Part shown: piece by piece, positions 1 through 8,656 of the stretch
Position numbering within the stretch: position 1 is the stretch's first letter
How the letters are laid out: each line of letters begins with the position of its first letter
From: Pedobacter psychrotolerans
GTDB taxonomy: Bacteria > Bacteroidota > Bacteroidia > Sphingobacteriales > Sphingobacteriaceae
Reading direction: 5' to 3'
DNA: 64,000 bases
Assembly: GCF_004340665.1 (NCBI RefSeq)
Contig: NZ_SLWO01000002.1
Location: 460,331-524,330, forward strand
Position numbers and translations under genes: made by a program
The notes under the pieces: model-generated
Databases searched by the model: none
What the model saw: the letters and a program-made list of their open reading frames with translations, nothing else
Told to the model about the DNA's origin: nothing

Positions 1-2394
1 ATTACCACTAAACAAGGTAAAAGTGGTAAAACATTAATCCAGTTTAATGCGCTTGGCGGAATAAGTACACCTTCAAATCATAGAGAATTTCTGAATGCCG
101 AACAATATGTTCAACTCATGAGAAGAGCCGGACAAGGTGCTGCTAATCAGGATTTCTTAAATGGAGATTATACAACCTTACAGGAAGCACTTGATGACTA
201 TAGTACAATCGTTGAAAACAGATTGAACCGTTATTCTGCAGGAAACAATGATTATCAAACCTATAAAGTGAACACCAATTGGGAAAGAGAATCTTATCAG
301 GATAATCCGGTAACGCAACAATACGATTTAAACCTTACAGGCGGAACCGAAAAAACAAAATTTTATATCGGCGGACAAGTTTTGGATCAAAATGGTATTA
401 TTGTTGGCAATAGCTACAAGCGTTACAGTGGAAGATTAAATCTAACTAATAAAGCGACTGATTTTTTAGAAGTTGGTGTGAATCTGAATTTTTCCAATAG
501 TATCAATAACCGTCTGTCTAATGATAATGCCTTTTCCAGTCCGCTACAATCAGTTGCCCTATCGCCAATTACACCATTTATTGATCCAAGATCTGGTTTA
601 ATCAGTGGAACTTTACCTGGAGCTGCTACAAATTATCCCGTTTATTATAATCCATTCATTGGTATTGAAAATGCTGCATACAAAGCAACGGTTTACCGCA
701 CCATCGGGAAAGCGTTCGCCAATGTTAATATTGCTAAAGGATTAAAATTCAGCACTGATTTTTCTATTGACAACTTAAACCAGAATGAAGAAAGTTATTA
801 TGGCTCACTAACATTTAGGAATACAGGGACTTCCAATGGTGATGGACAAAATATCTCCACATTCGTAATTAATGCCAACACCAATAATTTCTTCAGCTAC
901 AATACCACAGCTGGCAAAAGTACTTTTGATGCTATTTTAGGAACAAGTTATCAAAAATCCACTACCAAATCTAGCAACATTGAGGGTCAGGATTTCCCAA
1001 GTGATGCCTATGTAAAGTTAGGATCTGCGGCCACAAAGGTAATTGCCTTAAGTAGTGAAAGTGCCTTTAGCTTTCTTTCCTATTTTTTCAGAGCCAATTA
1101 CAAATACAATAACCGTTATTTAGTCGGACTTAGTGTTAGAGCAGATGGTTCATCCCGTTTTGGCGCAAACCACAGATATGGATATTTTCCTGCCGGATCG
1201 GTGGCATGGATTGCTTCAGAAGAAGATTTTTTGAAAAGCAGTGAAACCATTAGCTTATTAAAACTTAGAGCAAGTTATGGCCTTACCGGTAATGCAGAAA
1301 TTGGTAACTATTCAGCAAGAGGCCTGTTTGCCGGAACGGGTGCTTATGGCGGCATAGCTGGTCAGATACCATCACAAATTGCTAATCCAGACTTAACCTG
1401 GGAAAAAACAAAACAACTGGATCTTGGATTTGATTTTGGCTTACTTAAAAACAGGATTACTGGTACATTTGATTTCTATCAAAAAAATACCACAGATTTA
1501 TTACTGGACGTACGAATTCCCCAAACAACAGGCTTTGGCATTAAGACACAAAACTTAGGTGCCTTGAAAAATAATGGTTTTGAACTGGGCATTAATACCG
1601 AGAATTTCGTTGGTGCCTTTAAATGGTCTACTGCCATTACAGGTGCCATCAACAATAACAAAATCACCAATCTGGGCGGGCAAATCCTAAACTCAAATGA
1701 AATTAATGCCGCGGTGGAAGGACAGCCCATTGGTGTATTTTATTTACCAGAATATGCCGGTGTAAACCCAGCCAATGGCGATGCCCTATATTATTTAAAT
1801 ACCGTTGACCCAAACACAGGAAACATTAATAGAGGTACAACTACTAACATTAATGAGGCAGCAAGAATATTTGCTGGTAACCCAAACCCTAAATATACCT
1901 TCGGTTTAAACAATACATTTTCTTATCAAAACTTCGACTTAACTGTATTTTTTCAAGGCGTATCTGGCAATAAAATATTTAATGCTGGCGGCCAGTACAT
2001 GAGTGCAAATGGCTCAAACGGATATGATAATCAGACTGTCGATCAAATGCAGTATTGGAATAAGCCTGGTGATATCACTTCAGTTCCTGAGCCTAGGTTA
2101 GGATATGGAAATGGAGTTGGGAACTCAACCAGATATCTATCAGATGGTAATTATGTCCGCCTTAAAACTTTAACCCTTGGCTATACTTTTCCTGCGTCAG
2201 TTTTAACGAAGATTAAACTTAGTAAACTGAGACTCTATGCCACAGCCCAAAACCTGGCGACTATTACCGGTTACAAAGGTTGGGACCCTGAGGTTAATGC
2301 AGATCATCAATCTACAAACATTAACCAGGGTGTAGATTTTTATTCTGCGCCCCAGCCACGGGTAATTTCATTTGGCATTAACATAGGTTTATAA
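1..2394 (+). CDS. SusC/RagA-type TonB-linked outer membrane transporter, 5' end cut by the window
   Basis: The frame is already open at base 1, where it reads ITTKQGKSGK, close to the motif that ends the plug domain in SusC proteins. The ATG at 118 is therefore internal. The visible part is the beta-barrel, ending in a typical aromatic-rich stretch followed by the final strand (PRVISFGINIGL). The signal peptide, the carboxypeptidase-regulatory-like domain and the plug lie upstream of the window. SusC proteins import oligosaccharides or other large nutrients across the outer membrane together with a SusD lipoprotein, which follows here 17 bases downstream. No glycosidase or protease gene is adjacent, so the substrate cannot be predicted. 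Family assignment is secure. Confidence 0.93.
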   Translation: MTTKQGKSGKTLIQFNALGGISTPSNHREFLNAEQYVQLMRRAGQGAANQDFLNGDYTTLQEALDDYSTIVENRLNRYSAGNNDYQTYKVNTNWERESYQDNPVTQQYDLNLTGGTEKTKFYIGGQVLDQNGIIVGNSYKRYSGRLNLTNKATDFLEVGVNLNFSNSINNRLSNDNAFSSPLQSVALSPITPFIDPRSGLISGTLPGAATNYPVYYNPFIGIENAAYKATVYRTIGKAFANVNIAKGLKFSTDFSIDNLNQNEESYYGSLTFRNTGTSNGDGQNISTFVINANTNNFFSYNTTAGKSTFDAILGTSYQKSTTKSSNIEGQDFPSDAYVKLGSAATKVIALSSESAFSFLSYFFRANYKYNNRYLVGLSVRADGSSRFGANHRYGYFPAGSVAWIASEEDFLKSSETISLLKLRASYGLTGNAEIGNYSARGLFAGTGAYGGIAGQIPSQIANPDLTWEKTKQLDLGFDFGLLKNRITGTFDFYQKNTTDLLLDVRIPQTTGFGIKTQNLGALKNNGFELGINTENFVGAFKWSTAITGAINNNKITNLGGQILNSNEINAAVEGQPIGVFYLPEYAGVNPANGDALYYLNTVDPNTGNINRGTTTNINEAARIFAGNPNPKYTFGLNNTFSYQNFDLTVFFQGVSGNKIFNAGGQYMSANGSNGYDNQTVDQMQYWNKPGDITSVPEPRLGYGNGVGNSTRYLSDGNYVRLKTLTLGYTFPASVLTKIKLSKLRLYATAQNLATITGYKGWDPEVNADHQSTNINQGVDFYSAPQPRVISFGINIGL

Positions 2395-2411
2395 TTTACA
2401 GACGAATCAAC

Positions 2412-3791
2412 ATGAAAAAAACATATAAATATACTTTGCTCTTTGCATCTGCACTACTTTCTGTAGCCACATCATGTAGAAAAGCACTTGAAATTTCACC
2501 GGTAAACACTATTGAACAGGGTAAAGCATTACTCAGTTCAAAAGATGTAGAGGCTGCTTTGGTAGGTTCATATTCGGCACTTGGAAGCAGAAATCTTTAC
2601 GGTGGCAGACCATTTCTAATGGCCGATTTTTTAGCGAATACCGATGCCATTGAATGGTATGGAACTTATGCCGAGCTCACACAAACCATCAATAAATCGC
2701 TATTAAAAACCAATACCTTTGTAAATAATATTTGGGCCGATAGTTATTCCGCAATTAATGATGCTAATAATGTACTGGCAGCGATTGACAAAGTAGATGC
2801 CACGAAAAAAAATAAAGTTGAAGGTGAAGCCAAATTTATCAGAGGATCGGTTTATTTTGACTTAGTGAGATTATTTGGGAAGGCTTATAATGATGGATCG
2901 CCATCAACCAACCCAGGGGTACCCATAGTACTAAGTCCTACTACAAATATTACTGACGGAAGTTATGTTAGCAGAGCAAATGTTGCCGCTGTATACGCGC
3001 AAGCTATTGCCGATTTAACCGACGCGGAGGCTAAGTTACCAGCAACTAATGGTTTCTTTGCTACAAAATTCGCAGCGGCAGGCATGCTGGCCAGGTTGTA
3101 TTTGCAAATGGGAAATTATGCAGCAGCTGGAGCAGCAGCTAATCGCGTGATTACATCTGGCAATTATAACTTGACAAGTACTTTTATTTCAGCTTTTCCT
3201 AAAATGCCCGAACCAGGAAATTCAGGTCAACCAGCAGACAATACAAAAGAAGATGTCTTTGCAATTCAAGTGAGAACCTTAACAGGCTTTAACGGTTACA
3301 ATGAATTTTATGCCTCACCAACCTATGGTGGTCGTGGAGACGCAGTAATCTCAAAAGATTGGATTGATCTTACGTATAGTAACGATGACGATCGTATTAA
3401 TGCTTTTTATGATGATGGAGATATGTTCACTTCTAAGTTTGGCAATCAGTATGGAAATGTTCCAATTATTAGATTGGCTGAAATGTATCTGATTAGAGCT
3501 GAATGCAATGTACGTTTAGCCCCTGCTGCACCAATTGGCGGGCAAACTCCTTTACAGGATTTGGCCGTAATTAGAAGTAGGGCTGGATTAACCACAACCA
3601 CAGCAACTTTAATAGATATACTGACGGAAAGAAAACTTGAACTTGCTTTTGAAGGCTTTGCGCTGCATGATGCCAAGCGAACTCAAACCAATATTGGATC
3701 TATTCCATGGAATGCAAATCAACTGGTATTTCCAATTCCTCAAATTGAAATTGATGCCAATAAGAATATCGTTCAAAACCCAGGTTATTAA
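2412..3791 (+). CDS. SusD/RagB family nutrient-binding outer membrane lipoprotein
   Basis: The 459-residue protein starts with a lipoprotein signal peptide ending in VATSC, so the mature protein would begin at a lipidated cysteine. The body has the SusD pattern: an N-terminal block around DVEAALVGSYSALGSRNLYGG, tetratricopeptide-like helices in the middle (AKFIRGSVYFDLVRLFGKAY), and the C-terminal signature with IRLAEMYLIRAECN, RSRAGL and ERKLELAFEG. SusD caps the SusC channel at the cell surface and binds ligand. It follows the SusC gene 17 bases downstream and is closed by a strong hairpin at 3811, so the two form the end of an operon. Confidence 0.95.
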   Translation: MKKTYKYTLLFASALLSVATSCRKALEISPVNTIEQGKALLSSKDVEAALVGSYSALGSRNLYGGRPFLMADFLANTDAIEWYGTYAELTQTINKSLLKTNTFVNNIWADSYSAINDANNVLAAIDKVDATKKNKVEGEAKFIRGSVYFDLVRLFGKAYNDGSPSTNPGVPIVLSPTTNITDGSYVSRANVAAVYAQAIADLTDAEAKLPATNGFFATKFAAAGMLARLYLQMGNYAAAGAAANRVITSGNYNLTSTFISAFPKMPEPGNSGQPADNTKEDVFAIQVRTLTGFNGYNEFYASPTYGGRGDAVISKDWIDLTYSNDDDRINAFYDDGDMFTSKFGNQYGNVPIIRLAEMYLIRAECNVRLAPAAPIGGQTPLQDLAVIRSRAGLTTTTATLIDILTERKLELAFEGFALHDAKRTQTNIGSIPWNANQLVFPIPQIEIDANKNIVQNPGY

Positions 3792-3810
3792 TCGCTAAAT
3801 CATCTTAACA

Positions 3811-3843
3811 AAAAATGCTCCCGAAATTCGGGAGCATTTTTTA
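3811..3843 (+). terminator. Intrinsic terminator after SusC/SusD
   Basis: A hairpin with arms AATGCTCCCGAA and TTCGGGAGCATT is followed by a T-run, about 20 bases after the SusD stop. The A-run before the stem means it could also serve the convergent acs gene. Confidence 0.9.
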
Positions 3844-3861
3844 TTTAAATCAATATTATAC

Positions 3862-5760
3862 TTATTTCAAAGCCTTAGTAGCTTCAATAATTTCGTCCAC
3901 AATAGCCGGATCCAACAACGTTGATGTATCACCCAAATTTGAAGTGTCACCCTCTGCTATTTTCCTTAAAATTCTTCGCATAATTTTACCGGAACGTGTT
4001 TTAGGCAAGCCTGAAACAAACAGAATTTTATCAGGCTTAGCAATTGCTCCGATTACACGGGTAACGGTTTGAAGAATATCTTTTTTAGTCAGTTCGGCTT
4101 CACCATGCATTTCCGGGTTAATCACAAAGGCATAAATTCCCTGTCCCTTCACATCATGTGGATAACCTACAACCGCACTTTCCACCACACCAGCATGCAT
4201 ATTGATGGCATTTTCTACTTCAGCGGTTCCGATTCTATGTCCTGAAACATTTAAAACATCATCTACACGACCTGTAATTCTATAATAGCCATCCTGATCG
4301 CGTAAACATCCGTCTCCAGTAAAATATAAATTTGGATAAGTAGAAAAATAAGTCTGTTTACACCGCTCATGGTCTCCATAAGTAGTCCTTAACATTCCCG
4401 GCCATGGAAATTTAATACAAAGATTCCCCATAACATCATTGCCAACAATTTCCTGACCGTTTTCATCCACCAGGATAGGCTGAATTCCAGGTAAAGGCAA
4501 AGTAGCAAAGCTAGGTTTAGTTGGTGTTACCGTAGCTATAGGCGAAATCATAATCCCTCCGGTTTCCGTTTGCCACCAGGTATCAACAATAGGCGCTTTA
4601 CCCTTTCCAATTTTCTCATCGAACCAATGCCAAGCTTCTTCATTAATAGGCTCACCTACCGACCCTAAAACGCGGATACTGCTTAGATCTTTCTCTGCTA
4701 AGGGTTCATCACCATAACTCATTAAAGAACGAATAGCTGTTGGTGCAGTATATAACGTATTCACTTGATGTTTTTCTACAATATCCCAAAACCTCGATGG
4801 TGTTGGATAAGTAGGAATTCCTTCAAATAAAACAGATGTGGCACCTTGAGAAAGCGGACCATAAACAATATATGAATGCCCGGTAATCCAGCCAATATCT
4901 GCCGTACAGAAATAAACTTCGCCTGGCTGATAATTGAAAACGTTGGCAAATGTATAGCCTGCATAAACCATATAACCACCACAAGTATGTACCACACCTT
5001 TGGGTTTTCCAGTAGATCCCGAAGTATAAAGAATGAAAAGCATGTCTTCTGCATCCATTTCTTCAGCCTCACAAATATCATTAACATGTTTCACTTCATC
5101 TTCCCACCAAACATCACGTCCTTTTAACATAGAAACCGGGGTACGCACATGCGTCAGCACGATACATTTTTCCACTGTCGGGCAACCAATTAAGGCATCA
5201 TCAATTACATCTTTTAAAGGAATTTGCTTACTTCCTCGATAGGCACCATCTGCAGTAATCACCACCTTACATTGCGAATCATTAATCCTGTCGGCAATAG
5301 ATTTTGCTGAGAAACCTCCAAAAATTACAGAGTGAACGGCACCAATTCTGGCACAGGCCAAAACAGCAATAGCCAGCTCAGGAACCATTGGCATATAAAT
5401 ACAAATACGGTCGCCCTTTTTTGCGCCATTGCGTTTTAATACATTGGCAAAACGACAAACACGTTCGTGAAGCATTTTGTAGGTGAGCGTAACGCTTTCT
5501 TCTTCAGGGTTGTTGGGCTCCCAGATAATTGCTGGTTGATCACCTCTTTTTTCCAGATGACGATCAAGACAATTTTCAGTGATGTTAAGTTTTGCACCTT
5601 CAAACCATTTAATATTGGGTTCTTCAAAATTCCACGATAGTACCTTGAACCAGGGTTTACGCCACTGAAAATTTTGCGCAACTTCGCCCCAGAACTGTTC
5701 CGGATTTTCTACGCTTTTTTTGAAATCTTCCTCGTATTGCTTAAAAGATGTAATTTGCAT
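3862..5760 (-). CDS. acs: Acetyl-coenzyme A synthetase (AMP-forming)
   Basis: The 632-residue protein is an acyl-adenylate-forming enzyme that activates acetate to acetyl-CoA via acetyl-AMP in the cytoplasm. Visible motifs are the phosphate-binding loop YTSGSTGKPKG, TWWQTETGG, the hinge region around YFTGDGCLRDQDGYYRITGR, and the C-terminal RSGKIMRR containing the lysine that is acetylated in the family. Length and motif order match Acs, not the shorter acyl-CoA ligases. It is a single-gene unit converging on SusD, and its upstream region (5761-5973) is shared with the divergent rpmB gene. Confidence 0.96.
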   Translation of the reverse strand: MQITSFKQYEEDFKKSVENPEQFWGEVAQNFQWRKPWFKVLSWNFEEPNIKWFEGAKLNITENCLDRHLEKRGDQPAIIWEPNNPEEESVTLTYKMLHERVCRFANVLKRNGAKKGDRICIYMPMVPELAIAVLACARIGAVHSVIFGGFSAKSIADRINDSQCKVVITADGAYRGSKQIPLKDVIDDALIGCPTVEKCIVLTHVRTPVSMLKGRDVWWEDEVKHVNDICEAEEMDAEDMLFILYTSGSTGKPKGVVHTCGGYMVYAGYTFANVFNYQPGEVYFCTADIGWITGHSYIVYGPLSQGATSVLFEGIPTYPTPSRFWDIVEKHQVNTLYTAPTAIRSLMSYGDEPLAEKDLSSIRVLGSVGEPINEEAWHWFDEKIGKGKAPIVDTWWQTETGGIMISPIATVTPTKPSFATLPLPGIQPILVDENGQEIVGNDVMGNLCIKFPWPGMLRTTYGDHERCKQTYFSTYPNLYFTGDGCLRDQDGYYRITGRVDDVLNVSGHRIGTAEVENAINMHAGVVESAVVGYPHDVKGQGIYAFVINPEMHGEAELTKKDILQTVTRVIGAIAKPDKILFVSGLPKTRSGKIMRRILRKIAEGDTSNLGDTSTLLDPAIVDEIIEATKALK

Positions 5761-5973
5761 TGCTCAATTATATGTTTTGGATTAGTATCGGCTAATTTAA
5801 CTAAATAATGATAAGGAGAAATATCCAAAGGAGATTAAAATGAATCATCCATCATATTTAAAAAATATATGAAAATATTTACCGGCACTCTTGCGCTTTT
5901 CATTTATTATTCAGATATTTGCACACTCTTAAAAAAATTAAGCGGACGATATTAACAACTATATTTACAAGTC

Positions 5974-6207
5974 ATGTCAAGAGTTTGTGATTTAACAGGA
6001 AAAAAAGCAATGGTAGGTAACAACGTTTCTCACTCAAACGTTAAAACCAAACGCAAATTTTACCCGAACCTTCAACTTCAGAAATTTTATATTCCTGAAG
6101 AAAACCGTTGGATTACGTTGAAAGTTTCTACTTCAGCGATCAAAACCATTAATAAAGTGGGTATCAGCGAAGCCATCAACCGTTTCGTTAAAAAAGGATT
6201 TTTGTAA
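5974..6207 (+). CDS. rpmB: 50S ribosomal protein L28
   Basis: The 77-residue basic protein begins [20 protein letters not shown], the typical L28 start, with the downstream [13 protein letters not shown] block. It is a component of the large ribosomal subunit. It leads the cluster rpmB-rpmG-DUF4295 that is common in Bacteroidota, usually followed by ftsY. No cysteine pair of the zinc-binding L28 form is seen. Confidence 0.97.
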   Translation: MSRVCDLTGKKAMVGNNVSHSNVKTKRKFYPNLQLQKFYIPEENRWITLKVSTSAIKTINKVGISEAINRFVKKGFL

Positions 6208-6249
6208 AAACATTAACTGTTGAGATTAACAGTTTAAATTTATATTATA

Positions 6250-6432
6250 ATGGCAAAAAAAGGTAACAGAGTTCAGGTTATTTTAGAATGTACTGAACAT
6301 AAAGAAAGTGGCATGCCAGGTATGTCTAGATATATTTCTACCAAAAACCGTAAAAACACCACTGAGCGTTTAGAATTGAAAAAATTCAATCCGGTGTTGA
6401 GAAAAGTAACCGTACACAAAGAAATAAAATAA
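6250..6432 (+). CDS. rpmG: 50S ribosomal protein L33
   Basis: The 60-residue protein has the L33 pattern ([38 protein letters not shown]). It is a component of the large ribosomal subunit, 42 bases after rpmB and surely cotranscribed. The canonical paired cysteines of zinc-binding L33 are absent: only one cysteine, in ILECTE, is visible, so this is a zinc-independent form. Confidence 0.97.
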   Translation: MAKKGNRVQVILECTEHKESGMPGMSRYISTKNRKNTTERLELKKFNPVLRKVTVHKEIK

Positions 6433-6435
6433 TTG

Positions 6436-6504
6436 AACGATAGATTGATTGAATGATTGAGTTAAAAATTCTCTCATTCCAACATTCTCTAATTCGATCA
6501 TTAA
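6436..6504 (+). repeat. Low-complexity inverted repeat between rpmG and the DUF4295 gene
   Basis: The left part repeats the word GATTGA/GAATGATTGAG and the right part repeats CTCTCATTC/ATTCTCTAATTCGATC, so the two halves are roughly complementary and could fold into a long imperfect hairpin. It lies inside an otherwise tight ribosomal-protein operon. Similar word-based palindromes are found near 12222, 24275 and 47690. Confidence 0.55.
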
Positions 6505-6516
6505 AAACATAAGAAC

Positions 6517-6672
6517 ATGGCAAAGAAAGTAGTTGCAACCCTTAAAACAGGTACAGGTAAAGAATATTCGAAAGTAATTACAATGGTTAAATCACCTAAA
6601 ACTGGTGCTTACTCATTCAAAGAACTTATCGTTCATAACGACCACGTAAAAGATGCTATTGCATCCAAATAA
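6517..6672 (+). CDS. DUF4295 family small basic protein
   Basis: The ORF encodes 51 residues, starting MAKKVVATLKTGTGKEYSKV and ending VKDAIASK. It matches the small lysine-rich DUF4295 proteins that sit directly after rpmB and rpmG in Bacteroidota. The function is unknown. Size, charge and genomic position suggest a ribosome-associated role, which is inference. It is followed by an intrinsic terminator, so the ribosomal unit ends here. Confidence 0.88.
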   Translation: MAKKVVATLKTGTGKEYSKVITMVKSPKTGAYSFKELIVHNDHVKDAIASK

Positions 6673-6703
6673 GGTTAATATTTTTGATCTTGAAAATATT
6701 AAA

Positions 6704-6736
6704 GGCCGTTCCGTTTTAACCGGAAGGGCTTTTTTT
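6704..6736 (+). terminator. Intrinsic terminator closing the rpmB operon
   Basis: The stem GCCGTTCCG / CGGAAGGGC has one internal mismatch and a T-run directly behind it. It separates the ribosomal genes from the toxin-antitoxin pair and ftsY. Confidence 0.8.
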
Positions 6737-6768
6737 GTTAGTGAAATTTACGATAGAAAATAATTGAT

Positions 6769-6776
6769 TACCTTTG
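6769..6776 (+). promoter_or_regulatory. Candidate -7 element of the toxin-antitoxin/ftsY unit
   Basis: TACCTTTG matches the Bacteroidota -7 consensus TAnnTTTG and lies 14 bases before the ATG at 6791. No good -33 TTTG is found at the usual spacing. If it is used, the transcript starts after the TTG at 6764, which supports 6791 as the antitoxin start. Confidence 0.45.
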
Positions 6777-6790
6777 AAAAAATTAGAGCC

Positions 6791-7021
6791 ATGGAAGCGT
6801 ATAAATTTAAAACCAAAGTTTCTGAAAATGGAACAATCGTTGTTCCGGATGGCTTTGATGTAAAAAACAAAGAAGTAGAAGTGATTATTTTGGATGAGGT
6901 AGTTTCATTTCCAAAAAAGATGACAGGAGCAGAATTTGTTGAAAAATTTGCTGGAGTCATTCAAAATATTGATGCTGACAAAGCAAAGTGGGCGTATCTA
7001 AAGGAAAAACATAATCTATGA
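6791..7021 (+). CDS. Putative antitoxin of a PIN-domain toxin-antitoxin pair
   Basis: The 76-residue protein starts MEAYKFKTKVSENGTIVVPD. The N-terminal half has the look of an AbrB/VapB-like DNA-binding swapped-hairpin (alternating hydrophobic residues, ENGTIVVPDGF). The C-terminal half (GAEFVEKFAGVIQNIDADKA) would wrap the toxin. An in-frame TTG at 6764 precedes the candidate -7 element, so the ATG at 6791 was chosen. The stop overlaps the start of the PIN gene by four bases (ATGA), the usual antitoxin-toxin coupling. The antitoxin assignment rests on position and size more than on a diagnostic motif. Confidence 0.7.
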   Translation: MEAYKFKTKVSENGTIVVPDGFDVKNKEVEVIILDEVVSFPKKMTGAEFVEKFAGVIQNIDADKAKWAYLKEKHNL

Positions 7022-7431
7022 CAATTCTATTTGATACAAACATCATTATCGATATTGCTTTAACTAGATTACCATTTTTTCAAGATTCATCTAAAATTTT
7101 TGCACGTATTGATGGAAACCAGATTAAAGGTTGCATAACTGCATCATCATTAACTGATATTTACTATATAATCAAAAAGAATTCAGATTATAAAAAAGCT
7201 ATTTCATTTATCGAATCGTTAATCATGACAATAGACGTTTTGAATGTAAATAGAGATACCATAATGCTTGCCCTCCATTCCAACTTTTCTGATTTTGAAG
7301 ATGCTGTTCAAAGTTCAGCTGCAGAATTAAATCATGTTGATTTAATTTTATCAAGAAACGTAAAAGATTTTACAAAAAGCAAAATACCAACTTTAACACC
7401 TACTGAATTCCTAGAAAAATATAAACAATAA
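7018..7431 (+). CDS. PIN-domain toxin (VapC-like ribonuclease)
   Basis: The 137-residue protein has the PIN fold signature: ILFDTNIIID with the first metal-binding aspartate at residue 6, an acidic residue in SSLTDIYYII, the pair in NFSDFEDAVQ, and the late acidic stretch LILSRNVKDF. PIN toxins cleave structured RNA such as tRNA or rRNA with magnesium and are neutralised by the cotranslated antitoxin. Its TAA stop (7429-7431) shares its last base with the ATG of ftsY, so toxin translation may feed directly into ftsY translation. That arrangement is unusual and is discussed in the findings. Confidence 0.85.
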   Translation: MTILFDTNIIIDIALTRLPFFQDSSKIFARIDGNQIKGCITASSLTDIYYIIKKNSDYKKAISFIESLIMTIDVLNVNRDTIMLALHSNFSDFEDAVQSSAAELNHVDLILSRNVKDFTKSKIPTLTPTEFLEKYKQ

Positions 7432-8393
7432 TGGGCTTATTTGATTTTTTCAAAAAGAAAGAGACTGCGCCTGAAGCTCAGGAAGCTTTAGATAAGGGTT
7501 TAGAGAAAACTAAAGATGGTTTCTTTAATAAAATTACCAAAGCCGTTGCCGGTAAATCTACCGTAGACGATGAAGTACTTGATAACCTTGAGGAAGTTTT
7601 AGTTACTTCCGATGTTGGCGTAAAAACCACCCTAAAAATTATTTCGCGTATTGAAGATCGGGTCTCAAAAGATAAATACCTCAATACTTCCGAACTGAAT
7701 TTCATTCTTCGCGATGAGATACAGTTACTTCTATCAGAAAACAACAGCAACGATTTTCGCCAGTTTGAATATGGTGATTATAAACCCTATGTAATTATGG
7801 TGGTTGGTGTAAATGGGGTGGGTAAAACTACAACCATTGGTAAACTGGCACATAAATTAAAGGAATCGGGCTTAAAAGTTGTTTTAGGCGCTGCCGATAC
7901 TTTCAGAGCCGCAGCTGTTGATCAGATTAAGCTCTGGGGTGAGCGTGTAGGTGTTAGAGTAGTGGCACAAGCCATGGGTTCTGATCCGGCATCTGTAGCT
8001 TTCGATACTTTACAATCTGCTGTGGCTAATGGTGAAGATGTAGTTATTATCGATACAGCCGGACGTTTACATAATAAATTGGGCTTAATGAATGAGCTTG
8101 GTAAAATTAAGCAGGTAATGCAAAAGGTTATACCTAATGCACCTCATGAGATTTTATTGGTTTTGGATGCTTCTACCGGTCAAAATGCTTTTGAACAATG
8201 CAAGCAATTTACAGAAGCTACTGATGTAAATGCTTTAGCTATCACCAAACTTGATGGAACTGCCAAAGGTGGAGTCGTAATCGGGATTTCAGATCAGTTT
8301 AAAATTCCGGTTAAATATATTGGTGTAGGAGAAAAAATTGGAGATTTACAGCTTTTCGATAAGAAAGAGTTTGTAAATAGTTTATTTAAATAG
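7431..8393 (+). CDS. ftsY: Signal recognition particle receptor FtsY
   Basis: The 320-residue protein is the membrane receptor for the signal recognition particle and delivers ribosomes to the Sec translocon. The N domain is followed by the GTPase domain with GVNGVGKT at residues 126-133, DTFRAAAVDQ, DTAGR and TKLDGTAKGG. The acidic A domain of the E. coli protein is reduced to a short N-terminal segment, as in many Bacteroidota. Its start overlaps the stop of the upstream PIN toxin gene by one base, and no terminator separates them, so it probably depends on the toxin-antitoxin promoter or on read-through from the ribosomal genes. Confidence 0.96.
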   Translation: MGLFDFFKKKETAPEAQEALDKGLEKTKDGFFNKITKAVAGKSTVDDEVLDNLEEVLVTSDVGVKTTLKIISRIEDRVSKDKYLNTSELNFILRDEIQLLLSENNSNDFRQFEYGDYKPYVIMVVGVNGVGKTTTIGKLAHKLKESGLKVVLGAADTFRAAAVDQIKLWGERVGVRVVAQAMGSDPASVAFDTLQSAVANGEDVVIIDTAGRLHNKLGLMNELGKIKQVMQKVIPNAPHEILLVLDASTGQNAFEQCKQFTEATDVNALAITKLDGTAKGGVVIGISDQFKIPVKYIGVGEKIGDLQLFDKKEFVNSLFK

Positions 8394-8405
8394 AATTTGA
8401 GTCGT

Positions 8406-8484
8406 CGTCATTGCGAGGCACGAAGCAATCCTTCTCGATTAGTAAAATCGTCGCTTCAAGATTGCTTCGTGCCTCGCAATGACG
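8406..8484. repeat. Palindromic element with perfect 25-bp arms
   Basis: The left arm (8406-8430) and right arm (8460-8484) are exact inverted copies, beginning CGTCATTGCGAGGCACGAAG, separated by a 29-base loop. It lies 12 bases after the ftsY stop. No T-run follows, so it is more a dispersed palindromic repeat than a classical terminator, although it could protect the mRNA 3' end. A degenerate relative is at 51734-51830. Confidence 0.85.
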
Positions 8485-8656
8485 ATGTGTAGAAAAAGCT
8501 AACAAAATTAAAACAGGATTATTGATTAACTTTGGCAACACTAGTTGTGAAGTAAAGAGAATATCTGTTTGATTCTTTAAGTATCTACACATTACAATCT
8601 GTGACATCGCTAAATCTGTGTAATCAAACCGCAGGAGAAGCGCAATTATTACAAAT

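Noticed and set aside
1..3843. Complete polysaccharide utilisation locus
   Set aside because: Only SusC (partial) and SusD are visible; no glycosidase, sulfatase or regulator follows, and upstream DNA is outside the window.
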